This document shows, piece by piece, positions 35,964 to 50,900 of a DNA stretch of 64,000 nucleotides (its first letter is position 1; each line of letters starts with the position of its first letter). This stretch comes from Styela clava (Eukaryota > Chordata > Ascidiacea > Stolidobranchia > Styelidae): the NCBI RefSeq assembly GCF_964204865.1, contig NC_135254.1, positions 11,909,001-11,973,000 of the forward strand. The letters are read 5' to 3'. The notes under the pieces are model-generated. The model was not told where the DNA came from. It was given only the letters and a program-made list of their open reading frames with translations, and ran no database searches. The position numbers and the translations under genes are program-made.

Positions 35964-38900
35964 ATGGAAAGCAGATTTATGATGAAATTCTTCTTATCAA
36001 CTCTTGTTGCATTGGCCCTTATGGGATCCGTTATTGGCCAACAAGTTGTTACTACCGCAGGTTAGAGTGTAGGATTAGGGCCACTCTGGGTCACTTTGGT
36101 ATTCTATTTTATTTCCCATTGATTGAATTAAGTATTCCATGTTTCGAATCATCAACACTTATTTTTATTAATAAAAATCGTGGTTTATTTGTATATTTTT
36201 TATTTAATTTGAGCCACTGTTTTACAGAATCCATGTACTAATTTATACGTGATATTGTAATTATAAAAGTTATTTTAATAAATCACAAACTTTCTCCGTT
36301 TAAGAAAACAAGGTAATCCCAGTTAAGTTTTTGTGGCCATTCTTTTCCGATTATGAATTTTTTTACTTACCTTCAGTTTTAGCGTGCAATGCCACTTCAT
36401 GCAAGAATGGCGGTGTCTGTCAACGCTTGGAGAACGGCTATGAATATTGTGACTGCGTGGGTAACTACACAGGTTATGATTGCGCTCTTCGAAAAGGTAA
36501 TTTTTCCTGTTTTCTTCAATCACCTATGGGAAGTTATCGAATAGTTAATTAATTGGGGCTTCGACAATTTACTAAGTGCCGTAGTTTGATTAAATACTTA
36601 TACTATAATCCATTATGTACATACACTTCGTGTCCAATAAACATTTTTTCATGGCTATTGTTTAAGAACTCGCACATGCAGTTCAGTCACTGTTTCGGAC
36701 TGCGTTTGTTCCATAACGTTCCAAGTATTCTTTCGTCAGTTGTATCAAAATGTGAACTATGTACAGTAGCATTCCGTGTTAAACTTTAGAAAAACTGTCA
36801 CTCAAATATGACATGAAAAAAAAACTATTTTTGCCCATGAAGTAAAAACACACAATGGCCTTTTTGTCGTCTTTGCAATGGCTTTTTTGTCGTCATGCAT
36901 ATTACCTGCTTGCCAACAAATTTGACAACATGTAAACATTTCTAGCGCCGATTGGTTCTTCTAATAATCTAATGTATATACTTGTTCTAACTTTGCAGGA
37001 GAATGCTCGGTTACTTCGTGCAGTGGCAGGGGACTGTGCCAACCATATGGCGAAGTTTATGTTTGTTTGTGCTTCCCTGGTTTTGGCGGATACGACTGCG
37101 AGATGACCGGAGGTAGCCTAATATTAGACAAATACTGCCTACTATTTATTTCTCTTTTTATATACGCCAAACGTTCTATGTCCTTCGCTTCGAAATGTCA
37201 TGTTACATTTTTTAAAATACAGATTCCCGTAATATTAGGAGCTAGAATTTTACTTTATTACCGGGCTCTATTACTCCCACAATAAATTCAACGTTTATCA
37301 GTTTTGGTATATAGTATTTTCTGGTTTTCTGGTTTGCCGTGGTTCAATTCCAAGTAAATTTCAAATTTCATCATATTAAGTTGTTTCACATTTTACAGAT
37401 ACCAGAACCTGTGCTGTGCCGCACGGCGATGATGGTTTGTATTTATTTATTTGAATTTATCACTTATTAGTGCTTAAACAAAGTAATTTAATTATATCAT
37501 GATTAAAAATAAAAATACTCCTGTCATCAAATGCAATTTCTTTCTATTTGGGTCAATAAATCAAAATGTTTTGCGGGATCATGTGATTTTTATTATTCAT
37601 TTCGCATTTCTTACACCGTGGGATCCGTCTGCGGATTGGTTACATGCTTAATGCTCAATAGGACCGTATTAATGAGAATAAGATTTCTTTTTTGTTGCTA
37701 CGAAAATTCTGAAAAATATCACTTTGTGTAGATTAGAATAAGACATATAATCCGGACGAAATGGAGATGTTGAATCATATATATAAAAAAGTGTGAAAAA
37801 TAGATGATGATGCAATAGAATGAAAAATAACAATTATAAAAGAAAAACTCATATCAATTGTATTAAAAACTAGTTCAGCAACGCCAAGCAAATCGACCAA
37901 TCATGACAACAATATTCATTTTGACAGTGTACTACTGTATTTCGGTCAAATATTTTGATGGGCTTTTTTACCTTCTAAAACAGAGAATGACATATAAGAT
38001 TTTAGTCAAACTACGCTGGGTTGTGATTGCATATAGGAATTCCGACAGAAGGGATCATTTTTTGTCAATGCAATTTTTCAATATTTCACTTCTAGACGCC
38101 GTACTATTCCCGGCATGTTCATTGAAGATGACGTTATCAAAAGCATCGGAATGCATTAACGAGAACTTGCCTTTCATCGACCGAAATGGAAATAAAGTTG
38201 AATGTCTGTGAGTACCAAAAAATTATCCATTCTTGAATTAAGTAAAATTAAATATCGTTATTCTGTGAAACGTTGTTGCAAATATAATAAAGAGGAAGTT
38301 GTATATTGCAAATTTAATTTGGAAAAATGGAAATTCAAACCTATGGAGTCGTGTAACGAATAACAATTGCAGCAGTAATTTATTATCGAATTAAGCTAAT
38401 TATGCATGTTTAGGAAATTTACATTTAGAGACGATAATTATTCATCTTTTGTCGTTTACAAATACGGTCGAGAAGTATAGTCTTTTAAACTGTTACTCTA
38501 AAAAGATAAGACCATTGCACAGATTTTGTATTGGAAAATTTGTACAATATTATTCAGTGATAGCAATTTTATCCTGACTAAAAATTTCCACTTCAGCAGT
38601 ACATACAACAGATTTAATCAGAAAACATATGCATCTATTTATTTGTTCAGATCCAAGATGGTGAAAACCGTCCGTTGTATTACAGACGTTGTCTCTCATT
38701 GTTCCACGTTGGCATGTGAAGGAACAATTTGGGAAATCGATCTCTTCGCTCATTTTTATCATGTGAGAATATTTTAATTTTACTGATTTTGCCAAACATT
38801 CTATTTTTTTGTCACGGATGAGTTAGAAATTATGTCGCAACTCAGTTATTGTAGAGACAAAAAAATTGCCTTTCCCGAAAATCACAAATCGATTTTACAA

Positions 38901-41900
38901 TTTTGTATGTAAAGATGAAAGTTGTTTTTAGAAATAATTTTTTTTGTTTTTATTTTATTCTTCTATAGGTATGGCAGGTTAATTTACCATAGAAATTTTT
39001 TTATCCTCAAAATGGACTTCCGTGTATTTGTGCGTTACTCTTTTGTTTACTCGAACAGTCTTTGGTTTAACTAATTATCAAGCTAAATACATAATAATAA
39101 TAATATATTTTCAAAATTTTGTAACAGAATGCAGTCGTTAACACAATTTACAATATGAGTTCACCATTTATGAAAAATCTTTTTGAACATGTCGTTTGTC
39201 CTGACCTCACCGCTGACGGGGATGTTCTTAATCCGAATGTGACCTTTGATATTGGAGATCCAGTTTGTCAAAAAAACCTTATGGATAATTTGTTCACAAT
39301 AATGCGTCAAACTTCAATGAAATTACATGTTGCTGTAGATTATGAACAGTGCAGGTGAAGTTACATTCATTTTAAAAAAAATCTCGAAGCTTCTGTTCAA
39401 ACATTCGGATATGTTATGTTCAATTAGTATATTATTAAATTATGTAATTTGACTATCTGACGATTTTATTGAACAAATTGGTAAAGCATGTGATCGAAGA
39501 TCAAGGCGTCCTTATTCCGACAGGCTTTATCTACTTTAAAATTCAACAAACCTTCTATTCTTAAATGTATGTTTTATTGATCTGTCAATATGGACGGCAT
39601 TTACAACTTTTTCTTCTCTCCGAGAGGCTACTCTGACGACGATTTAAAAAATGGAATATGAGTGCCCTTTGGTTCATGATGCTAAATTGTTTTACTCTGG
39701 GTGATTGTGCATATGTCTCATTCCGATTTTAAATTCTTGATTTCAATATGTTATTTTTTTTAAAATATTGAAATTCCATTTTTTTATATTTCTTTATGTT
39801 GTAGAGTCTTAGACTGGACAAGGTATGCTATCTTTAACGAAACTCAAAAAAGTTGCAATTGGTCTAATATTGTGGAAGTATTACCAAAAAACGACACAAT
39901 ACATGCTCCAAGATTTGCTGATCTTCTGAATAAAACGCAACATTTTCTCTTGGAATGGGTTGTTCCAGATTGTCGAGGTAAATTCTAAAGCAGTGTTTCC
40001 CAACCCGAGTCTGCGGTCTCAAATGAGTCCGAGGAGCGTTTGAATGAGTCCGCAACGAGCCAGAAATTTACTGCGGGTCGCAAACGATTTTGCGGAACTT
40101 AACTATCAGCCAAGTTACGATTTACGTTAGAATTTACATAAAACATAATAAGCAAGTTTATTCACATAACATTAATCGAGTCAATAATTACTGGTTACTA
40201 AGTAGGGCTGCTCATATATTCGAAAACTCATCTATTAGAATATAAATTTACTATTCGAAAATTTGGTAACAAGTGACGCGACGGGTCACTTGCGCGCTGC
40301 TTAATCAAACGATCGGATTTACCAATTCATTTACGGATTTCCGACGAAAACACGAGTCTGCACACGCTTCGATAGATACCTAATGGTGTTTCGCGAGTTC
40401 GAACAACGAGGAATAGATTTTCTTTCTGATGCTAAGTGTCAATGGTGGTAACCCAGTTTTTTTAAATTGAAAAGCGGAAATAATAAAAATAAAACGGAGA
40501 ACACCTTAAGTTTTGTTTTATGATGGTCCGCGATTAAAAACGCTTTTTTAGACACTACGAATTGCAAAATTTCGGGTGCTGCGGTAGTATACGTACCAGG
40601 GCATTTTTCCTCAGAATTCCTTGGATTTTTCTTCAAGATTTTTTGGATTTTCCCTCAGGATGCCTCCACATTGGTACGAACAGCTCAGATTTGTCGAATT
40701 CACAAAAATACGAATCAAAACAAAATATAATCAGGCACTTTCACGCATTTTTGTGTCCACGCATTGTCATGATATTTTCTGAGTAGTATTGCTTTTATTT
40801 CGTCAAGACGTCCGCAGATTAAAATGATCACAATTAAATTAATAATAAAGCAAGGCGATGAATATGTATATTTAATTCACTGATATACTTCAAATATATT
40901 TTTAATTTATATTTAAGTGCTAAATCAAGTTGCACTTTCTGGAAATTCATAGCAGATAGTAGGATTTTTCTAACGGCGATAACAAATTCGCAAGATCGCA
41001 AAAAATATGTATCCAAACTAAATATAATCTGGCAATATATTCTCACATCATCATAGTCCCAGAATGCCTTGCCATTTTAAAGCAGTAATGCTTTCATCGA
41101 AGCAACCGCGAGTTACCATGAACACAAGTAAATTAAAACAAAAGGACATTTTAAATTCTCGTCGTCGTCATTGGATTGAATATTGTGCGACAGAAAAGGC
41201 CACTTTATACACTAAAAAATTCGGCTCTTTTAACGAACGCGTAATTGCGGCGAATTTCCGATTTTGAAATTCGTTAAAGTTCTGTTATGTTTGGTTTTAT
41301 TGCTTTTCACACAGAGTACGCTTGCAATAAACGCACATTGAGTCCGCAAAGGTTTTCGCCGGTGAAAAAATAGTCCGCGACCAAAAAAGGTTGGGAAACG
41401 CTGTTCTAAAGTGTTAATTCGTGATATACAATTCATCTTGCCCACATTTACTCATATAGAAAAAACATAGTGAAACAAAATGGCGAAATTAGATTCTGAC
41501 AACGCAGTGCGCTTTATTATTATATAAGTAATGAGTATTTAAAGGGGATTTCATATTTTTCAAAACGTTCTTAATATATCGACGATAGCTAGTGATTATA
41601 CACTCGGCCAAGGTTTTTGCAACTATATGTAAATACTTTCGCACTGTTTTGAAAAAAAAACTTTGTATTTGTAAAAGAATTGTGTATCCGACCGGATATT
41701 TAAATTTTTACATCTAAAATTTTTTTTTACACACAGTTATTTCCCGATCTCTCATGTAAATAAATAGTTATTTACGAGATATATAAATTCTTTTAATATT
41801 TTTATTTGTAATTTGTATTCCTTTCAATTAACGAATGTAATTTGTTGAAGAGATTTTGAAATTGTTTTCAGATACTCAACAATGCCTTATTGAATGTCAC

Positions 41901-44900
41901 AATAACGGCACGTGCATGTCGATGGGGGGCGGTTTAGAATATTGTATTTGTAAAGATGGCTTTGGCGGACACGATTGCTCTCTTAAAAAAGGTATACAGC
42001 ATTCTATTTTTCTGTGGATTAGCCAATTGTTTATCTTCCCTTCGGATTCACTAAATTTTGAGTCAGTCTGTCTGATATTTGGTAATATTATTCACTCATT
42101 TATAAATTCCCAATCTTTACCGCAAAGAAACGCTGATGGATATTGTCGAACTTTATACTTTCGCAAGAGGAGATGCCACATTGGCCCTAAATTAATAAAA
42201 ATGATTACACTTTGTAAATGTCAGGTTATCAATCCAATTATTCGTTGAATGTTTTTGACAATTTTGCTTTCTGTTATTGACTACAAGTGAGAACTACGAG
42301 CATGGGCCATTTTTATTTATGAAACAAGATTTTCTGCCATTTTGCAATACTCGCGTACGTTTGAGAAAAATAATTTCAAATGTGAAGATCAAATAACCAT
42401 GACAAAAATCGAATTGCGAATCCGACTTTGGGCGCAACTGTGCTTACAAAACTAGTGATTGTTAATCTCCCACCGAGCACATTTGTAAGAGTTTACAAGC
42501 AAGAGTTTACACATCATTTCGTGTCGAACGTAGTCTCTCACACGTCGTTAGATAGCAGTGATCGTTTGTTGAGGGCCTTGCTCAAAGCGAAAGACGAAGA
42601 TAATTTTAGTATAAAAAATGCGACAAGATAATTCAGTACTTGAAGCAAATGGGAATATTTTCATTAATATATTTGTAGGAAACTGTTCATCAACTGATTG
42701 TAGTGGAAACGGATTATGCCATCAAGAAGGCGACTTATATACATGTTCGTGCTATCCTATGTATGATGGGTACGATTGCGAACGTTACGACGGTAAGTTG
42801 GTATAATTGGAATATCATGTGGATTTATGTGATTGAGGGGAACAATGATGCTACGTATTCCAATCAAGTATACATATATATATATACATTTCATAATTCG
42901 TTTTTTATCACTATTTCACATTGCACACATATTTTCAGTTCTATTTTCATTTAATTCGTTCAAATATATATATTCAACTTTCCGCAGAATCCAGACGCTG
43001 TGCTGAACCATCGGACAACGACGGTAGGTTTCATATTACATACCTATTTTTTATTTTCATTATAAGTTTTAATCACAAGTGTTTTGATAAATTTACTAAA
43101 GATAACAACCCGTTATTGAAGCCTTTGTGGGTTCGGGTATAGCGAGCATTTAAAAATGTTACGAAAATCAGCTTTTCACTATTTTGGTGACATTATTATA
43201 ATACCACAATTGAAACGAATCTAGACTAATGAATTAGCATTTTGATCCCTTGTCTACGATGACAAATTCAAATCTATAATAAATATTTTTTGTTCCATTC
43301 TGAAAGCTATACGTTCTATCTATGTTTCTATATTATATTAGTTCGGGACACGAAATACACCATTTTGAATTTTTATTTTATACCATTGTATGATTATAGA
43401 TGCAAAACTCTTCCCCGCTTGTTCTTTGAAGACATTCTTAGACCATGCATCAGGATGCATCAATGAACAGCTACCATACATCGATCAGCATGGCCTCCGT
43501 AATGTTTGCAAGTAAGTATACAATTATGACTCTACATTTTTATTTTTTATTCCCATCAAAATTTTTTGGGAAATTGTAATTTAAATTCGTAATTATAACT
43601 CAAATACTTTTTATATTCATTACAAAAATAATAAAAATAGTGTAAATTCAACACGGGGTTATATGTAGATTGCGAAAATGTAGTTCATTGAGGTGTATTC
43701 AATTGGTGTATTTTCATGTTGGTAAAAACTGCGATATTAAATTATATTATTTAGTCTAAATCGAATGAAATTGATTGTTTTTCAGGACTAAAATGATAAA
43801 AACTATTCATTGCATGACGAATGTACTTACACGGTGTTCAACATTGGCTTGCGCTGGTTCAATCTGGGATTTACAGATATTCCAGGATTTTTACAGGGTG
43901 AGAAGCGGTTGTCTCGATTTCCATCTCATCACTATGTATGACTGTATTTATAGCATGAAATTGGAGTAAATTTTCTAAAAATGAAAGCGATACAGTTGAC
44001 TAGATTTCATGGCTCTTAAATCAGGCTGTGATAACTAAATATACCAAAGTCGGGTAGGCACAGAAAACGTTTAAATTTTTGTGTGGAAACAATCTTATCT
44101 TAAAGGACTTAATTGCTCTACTAAATGGGAAAATTGGCTCAAACAGAAAGTATACTCAAAATGGAGTAGTTATATGAGCCCGTTTATTTGAAGTAAAATG
44201 CCTCGGCTAGATTATAATTTTATTCAAATGATTACGTTTTCCAAAAATATTGATATTTATTTATTTATACAGAATACAATTGTTCCGGAAGTGTTGAGTA
44301 TGAGTTCTCCATTCATGGTAGACCTATATGAACACGTCGTTTGTCCAAAACTCGGCCCCGACGGAAGTTTTCTTTCATCAAATATTACCTTCAATATTGG
44401 AGGCCCAGTGTGTCAAAAAACCCTCATTGATAATTTCTTGAAAATTCTTCGTCAAACCGGCATGAAATTGTTTGTTCCAAATATGGGTCATGCTGAAACA
44501 TGCAAGTACGTGACTAAGGATTAAAAAATTATTTTTTTCTATGTTGATTTGATTGTGCAGAAAATCGATACATGTTTGTAAAATACATAAATACAGCCTG
44601 TTTACGCATGGATGAGGTTGGAATTGATAAATTCTTTCAAAAAAAATGTATACCATATTTAATTAGATAGATTTCATAAATACCTATTTTGATAACTAAG
44701 GCTCTACTCATATTGTTATATAACAATGCTAGAGCTGTAGATCTTTTCAAAATAATTTTGAAGTTTGTGCAAAAATGTGGCGTACTGTGGGCTGACTGTC
44801 CGTCGGGTGACTTTAGAACATCGTGTGCTTGTTTGTCTGCCCTGCAGGTGTACACGTAATATAGCGGGTGAAAAATCGGGAACTTGAGTTTTGCAAGAAC

Positions 44901-47900
44901 TTCGTTTTAGGTATATAACCATGGTGACCGAGCGAAATATTATTGAAATATTAAGATGTCGCCCACAGAAAAAAATCATGTCTAGTTCGTCTTCACCACA
45001 TTTAATACTTCGATCTTTTGAGCACGGGCAAAAATTAACATGCAAAATAAAAAAAAATAGAAAAAGTGTCGCTACCTTTGTGTTTGGGAAAAATTTCGTT
45101 ACAATTTAAAAATTGACGTTTCGGATTCAACATTGATTAATAACAATATTATTGACTGTTTGTAGAGTTTTCGACTGGACGCGAGTAGCCATTTTTAACG
45201 AAACTCAAAAAAGTTGCAATTGGTCTAACATCGTTGAAGTTTTGTCCAAAAATGACACAGGACTTGCTCCAAGATTTGCCGATCTACTGAACAAAACGCA
45301 GCACTATTTCTTGAAATGGGTAATTCCAAAATGCCGAGGTAATTTTAGTTGATGCCATAATTGTGGGAATTTATTTTAAACATTGACATACATTTCAAAA
45401 TCATTGATAACCGCATTTATGATAATTCATCTGTTTTTTACATCAGACCCATGTTTGCAAAACAACCCATGCAAAAACCAAGCAATCTGTGATGGATCAA
45501 GCGGATGGGTGTTTTGTGTGTGCCAGGAGAACTGGGTTGGAGAACATTGCGATCAGTATGACAGTAAGTGTTTATTTATATACATCCATTGTCTGATGCT
45601 AGCTAGGATAATAAATTTTTACTAAACCAAAACCGGTCATAATTAAACGAACACTTCCATAAGAGAAAACTTTTGTAATTTAAAAATCGATAAATCATAA
45701 ATATTTTAGTACCAGTCTTCTTACAATGGAGTTTTAGATTAAAGCCAAAGTAATCTTTTAGTGGTGCATGTTGAAGAATTGTTCCTATTTGCTCCTTTCA
45801 ATAGTTCAGATTTTTTAAAAGTGTGTTTCACCTGATTGAAAGGAAAAACCTGTCAAGTACTGTTGTGATGTCTTTTTTTTGACTAAAAATTCAAACGTAC
45901 TTATCTTGGACATTTTGATTTTTAAAAATTAAATACTTTGATAAATAAAATAAATTAAAAAAATACCAAATAAAATTATTTCCCTTGTTTCAGTGACTGC
46001 CAAGTGCCCAGTTCCAAAAGAAGACGGTATGTTGATATTGTTGCGTTTTATTTCCAACTATCAAATAGAAATTATCGACTGAATCTTTATATCAAAAGTT
46101 CAAATTGTCACACACAGCTTTACGAATGTCAGTCATCGAATGCCTACTTGTCGGAATTTCATTTAACGATATTTGGACGCTGACTGAGCTTCCTAGGAAC
46201 TTTTTATTTCCAAAACGCGTCAAATAAATAATAGAATTTTCTGATTGTTTCTGATGTTTTCGATCCTAGCTGTATGTAGTTTTACGTTTAAATCACTTTT
46301 ATCTGTTACTCCAGACTATTACTTCCTCCCTAAATGCACAATTAAGACCACAGCTCAAAAATTAACTCGATGTTTTGATGGAATGGACACATATATCATG
46401 CAGCATCTCACAGGACAAGTTGACATGCGGGAATGCACGTAAATATATATTTTTAGTTTGTTACTCGATAAGGCGACTTAGGATTAGTAACTGTTAATTA
46501 TACAGCTGTTAGGTGTTTAAATCGTTTTTAGTATTTGCTATTGAGAGCAGAATTTGCAAAAGCTAATTTACCTGAAAAAAATTCTGATCGCTCCCCTTGT
46601 TAACTTTTTTGCCTACATAGCTTCAACATTCGTTTTAAATATTCTTTCTTTTTTACCACTTTTTACTATTTTGAGACACGGGCCAAATTTGAATGGAATA
46701 CACAATTGATTTTTTTACTAGTCAGTTCATGCTGTTTGACAGCGTTTTCAATTCTTTCTGCAACTTGGCTATGGGTTCATATTTATGCAAAATAAGCTTG
46801 ATAGAGACATAAAAAAATATTTTACACTCTCAAAGTGTCACAAACATTGATAATTTTTAAAATGGAGCAATAAGTCGAATATTTTTCTCAATTTTAGTTT
46901 CTTGCCGACCAAACAAATATTCCTAAAACTTTGTATCCAAGTTTTCTCCAAATATTTGATGTTTTTCTATTTATATTTAATACCTTATCGATGTCACTAG
47001 TTTACCATCAGATTGAACTAATACTAATCAAGCCACATTTTTCAGCGATGGTGTAACAAAAACCATGCATTGTATTGGAGAAACTCTTACCGATTGCTCT
47101 AGAATGGCATGTACAAGCATTTATAGTCTTCCTCATGTTCCCGAAATAATGACGGTAAGTTTAGTATTTATCTTTGTTTGTGCATGTTGTACGTGTAAAA
47201 TGTTTTCAATAGGACGGCAGTCAACAATGTACGAGAATTGTGAATTTATTTTTAATGTTTTTCTAATGAGCAAAACTACATGCCTTGTCAATTCACTTCA
47301 TGTGAAGCAAAGTTTTCTGATAGTATGTAAATTTTGCGACGAAATCTTCATTAGAATTGTGATTCAATCAAATTCAGTCAGAAAAAAAACTTTCAAATCT
47401 TTGCTTTAAAATGGTCACACTGGAATGCAAACCATAAGCAGATCTAAACCAATATCGAAAAAATAAACACCGAAAGCGATAAAACCAAGAGCATTATCGA
47501 TTTGCACCAATATTAGCGTAGAAATATTCAATTTGCTGTTGGAAATTTTCTCATCACCAACCAATTTAATGAAAAAAGGTAAATGTGTATAGATACACTG
47601 CTTGAAAAAAATACAATGTGGTTATGAGACGGTCCATCGACTACGGGGAGACATGCTTCATACATAAGTGATACATACGTGTGAATGCTTCACAGTTGTC
47701 TTGCTCGAGCAGGTAAAAGCCACAATACCAAACAATGTGGGAAATAAATATAAATGGTATTTAAGGACTGGAATTATTAGGGTTACGCAGAATAGAAACG
47801 ACCACCTGAGTTGCAACACCATGTAAACATCGGATCCATATTTCTTAAATATATATTGAAAGGTGTAATCACTGGTTAAGTTGGAAAATCTTTAAATCGT

Positions 47901-50900
47901 AGTAAACAAGCAAAAGAAACGCCGCCAGCAAAATCTTAGTTCCCGTCTGGTAATCAAGAATTAAAACTGGCAAGACACAGCTTTCTAGAATGATACTTGG
48001 TATTGTATTGCCTCCAGACCTTTTGTAAAACACTACTGGAAAACTTTTTTATTGAGGGTTGTCTAGTCTAATTCTAACTTCAAGGTGTGCGAAACTCTTC
48101 AATTCCTGCTACCTAGAATGAATATCTTGATAATTTTTTAAAATTATATTTTCATCGCGCTGCCTGAACTCTAGTTTTGCTGCAACATTTTATGACCATA
48201 TTTTTACATTATGAATCCTCATAATTATGGATGCAATTTGATATGTTTGAATAATGGAATGTTCGGTTATACGCATTATCAAACCATCATCTGATATGAT
48301 TGATCATATGTTTTGGCTGATCGATTTCAAATATCACGAATATCAACGTTATTTTATTCGTTTTTAAAGGGGTACCAAAATTTAAATGGAAGATTTTAAG
48401 CTTAAGATTTTACAATCATAGATTGCTTTCATATAATATAAACCCCAAACGTATCGGCAAGCACTCAATAATAATCGAATACTCTACGAATTGAAATTAT
48501 ATATAGGTATATCAGTTTTCATCGGAGCTAAAATGTTCTCAATTTTGAAATTTATTTTAGTTATTTTTGGGACCATTTAATTTTTGCAGGGTCTTATCGG
48601 AGCCATGTACAATCAGTCGATGGCTTACGTCATCTCTCACGCCATATGTGGCCCGCGACCAGCTGGTGGATGGTACCAGATGCTTAAACAATACAACTTG
48701 ACCTTGTCCATGCCACTCAACATTGGCGCTCCTGTGTGTGCCAACACGTTCGTCGATGATTTGCTAAATGCTTTGAAAGATCTGGACATGGATCTGGGTT
48801 CAGTTCATGACTTGGGCGGGGTGTGCAGGTACATTCATATTAATAATATACTTTTACTATTCGTTTGCTCACAAGAATATGTTCATAGGAAGAACAAACT
48901 TATTCGAATGTTAAGTTACAATAAATTACTACCAGAATAGATATAAAATAGCAAAGTTTTACGTTTTAAATGATTTATTAAAACATGATAATTGGAAATT
49001 AACATAAATGATATCCGGTTGTTTATAAACGAAATATCAATGAATAATGAATTATACACATAACGGGAGCCGGGTGCCGACAGGATCAACGATTACCGTC
49101 AAGATCGTATTAAAATGTGATCAATTTAATAAGAATTCAGAATATAAATATTTTAGCAAAATATATTAAATACAACTTTCAATGCGAGATGTTGCCGAGC
49201 ACACAAACTTATTTGTCAAAGTGGATTTTCTAGCTCTGTAAGCTATTTAATTGTTTTAAAGTCATGTTGAAATATATTATGCAAAACAATTTTTCTCGAC
49301 TTTTTCAGAGTTATGGTTTCAGCTAAATCAAAAATAGTTGCAGCTATCTCTACTTGCAACTTAGAAATGATAAAATATATTCCGAACTTACCGGGCAACA
49401 TAGCAGGCCATCTCAGTGGAGCGGCCAAAGCAGTTCGTTCTCTAATTATGAATTTAGAACTTCCATTCTGTTCAGGTGTGTTTTACTTTACTTATATAAT
49501 AAAAATCACAATAGGGCGTAATATGCATTAGATTGATAAATAATATTTTCTTCCAAATTTTCAATTGTATGTCTGATTTAATTAAAATTGAACTATTTAT
49601 ATTTAAAATTACTTTCGTAGCAAAGCACCAAAACTGTTCAACAATGAAATAAAATTAACATTAACATTAGAAACCTAATCGACATATTTTCAAAGCGGAA
49701 TCAACAACAAGCTCCTTTCGTAAATTACATGCCCTTATGCATTTTTTATTGCAAAATGATTGCATTATACTTTGATTAAATTACTCTGAAAATAAAATAC
49801 ACATTGTGTTTTTTTCTCTTCCACAGGCCACGGCGGTAATGATGAATGTCCAGAAATTACTGCATACAGTTCTGGATGCCAAATGCGAGAAGCTTACATG
49901 TGTCAATTAATCAGTTACCGCAAGAGTCTCATAGAATGGCAAATGAGATTTATGGACTGGTGGTGAGCTAGAATAAATGAAATTGTAATTCATAAACAAT
50001 AAATTATTCAAATAGGCCAATTTCAAGTGTTTATTTGTACTTGATTTTGTGTAACAATGCGTTGAATTCTAGCAACAATTTTAGTTATTCAATTAAACAT
50101 TTTGATCAATAACCAATAGGGTTGTCTGTGGCTGTTGTCGAGCAATAAATGATAGTATTTTGTTTTATCTATTGAAGAGGTTTTGTTGAGTTGTGTCTGT
50201 TGGTGCATGGAACAAAACAACGCCTCATATGCAGCTATTACTTTTTTCAAATTTTATTTCGACTATCTGGCTCGAACCCCAAACTCTCCCAAAACACATC
50301 AAATATATATTGGTTTTGAGTAACATTGCATCGAAACAAAGCTAAATAAGCTAATGCCCAACACCGACTTTTCGTCAAACTATTCATAGAAGGTATTTTA
50401 TGTCTTTATTTTCCATTCGAAATATAAAATTTTTGAAATTTAGGCAGAGTTGCTCCAATTTCGCCGAACGTGACTGGGATGACTGGGCTTATACAATGAA
50501 ATTAAAGCGTGGTGATGGATACATGGGTGACGATCAAGGGTATCGAAGTCAGAACAATAACTACCAAGATCCAGGTTACGGCCAAATGCCAAGCGGAAAA
50601 GGCAAGAAAGGATTTATGAGGATGCTGGCAGCCAATTTCCCGTGTGCCAAAAATCTCAACGTCAGATGCAGAAATGGAAATCCAAAAGAACTTACTACTC
50701 CAATGGGATGCAAGGTTTCATATTGCGCTACAGGAGGATACGAAAGTACGTATATTTATTATAAAAATATAGATGTAGATGATGGGTGTCACTGCAAATA
50801 AGACTGTCAGATCGTAATACTATCACAATTGGTGGGCGTTGAATCACAATTCCAGATCTGTAATATTTTACGACATCAGGATGAAAAATAGATATGTCAA

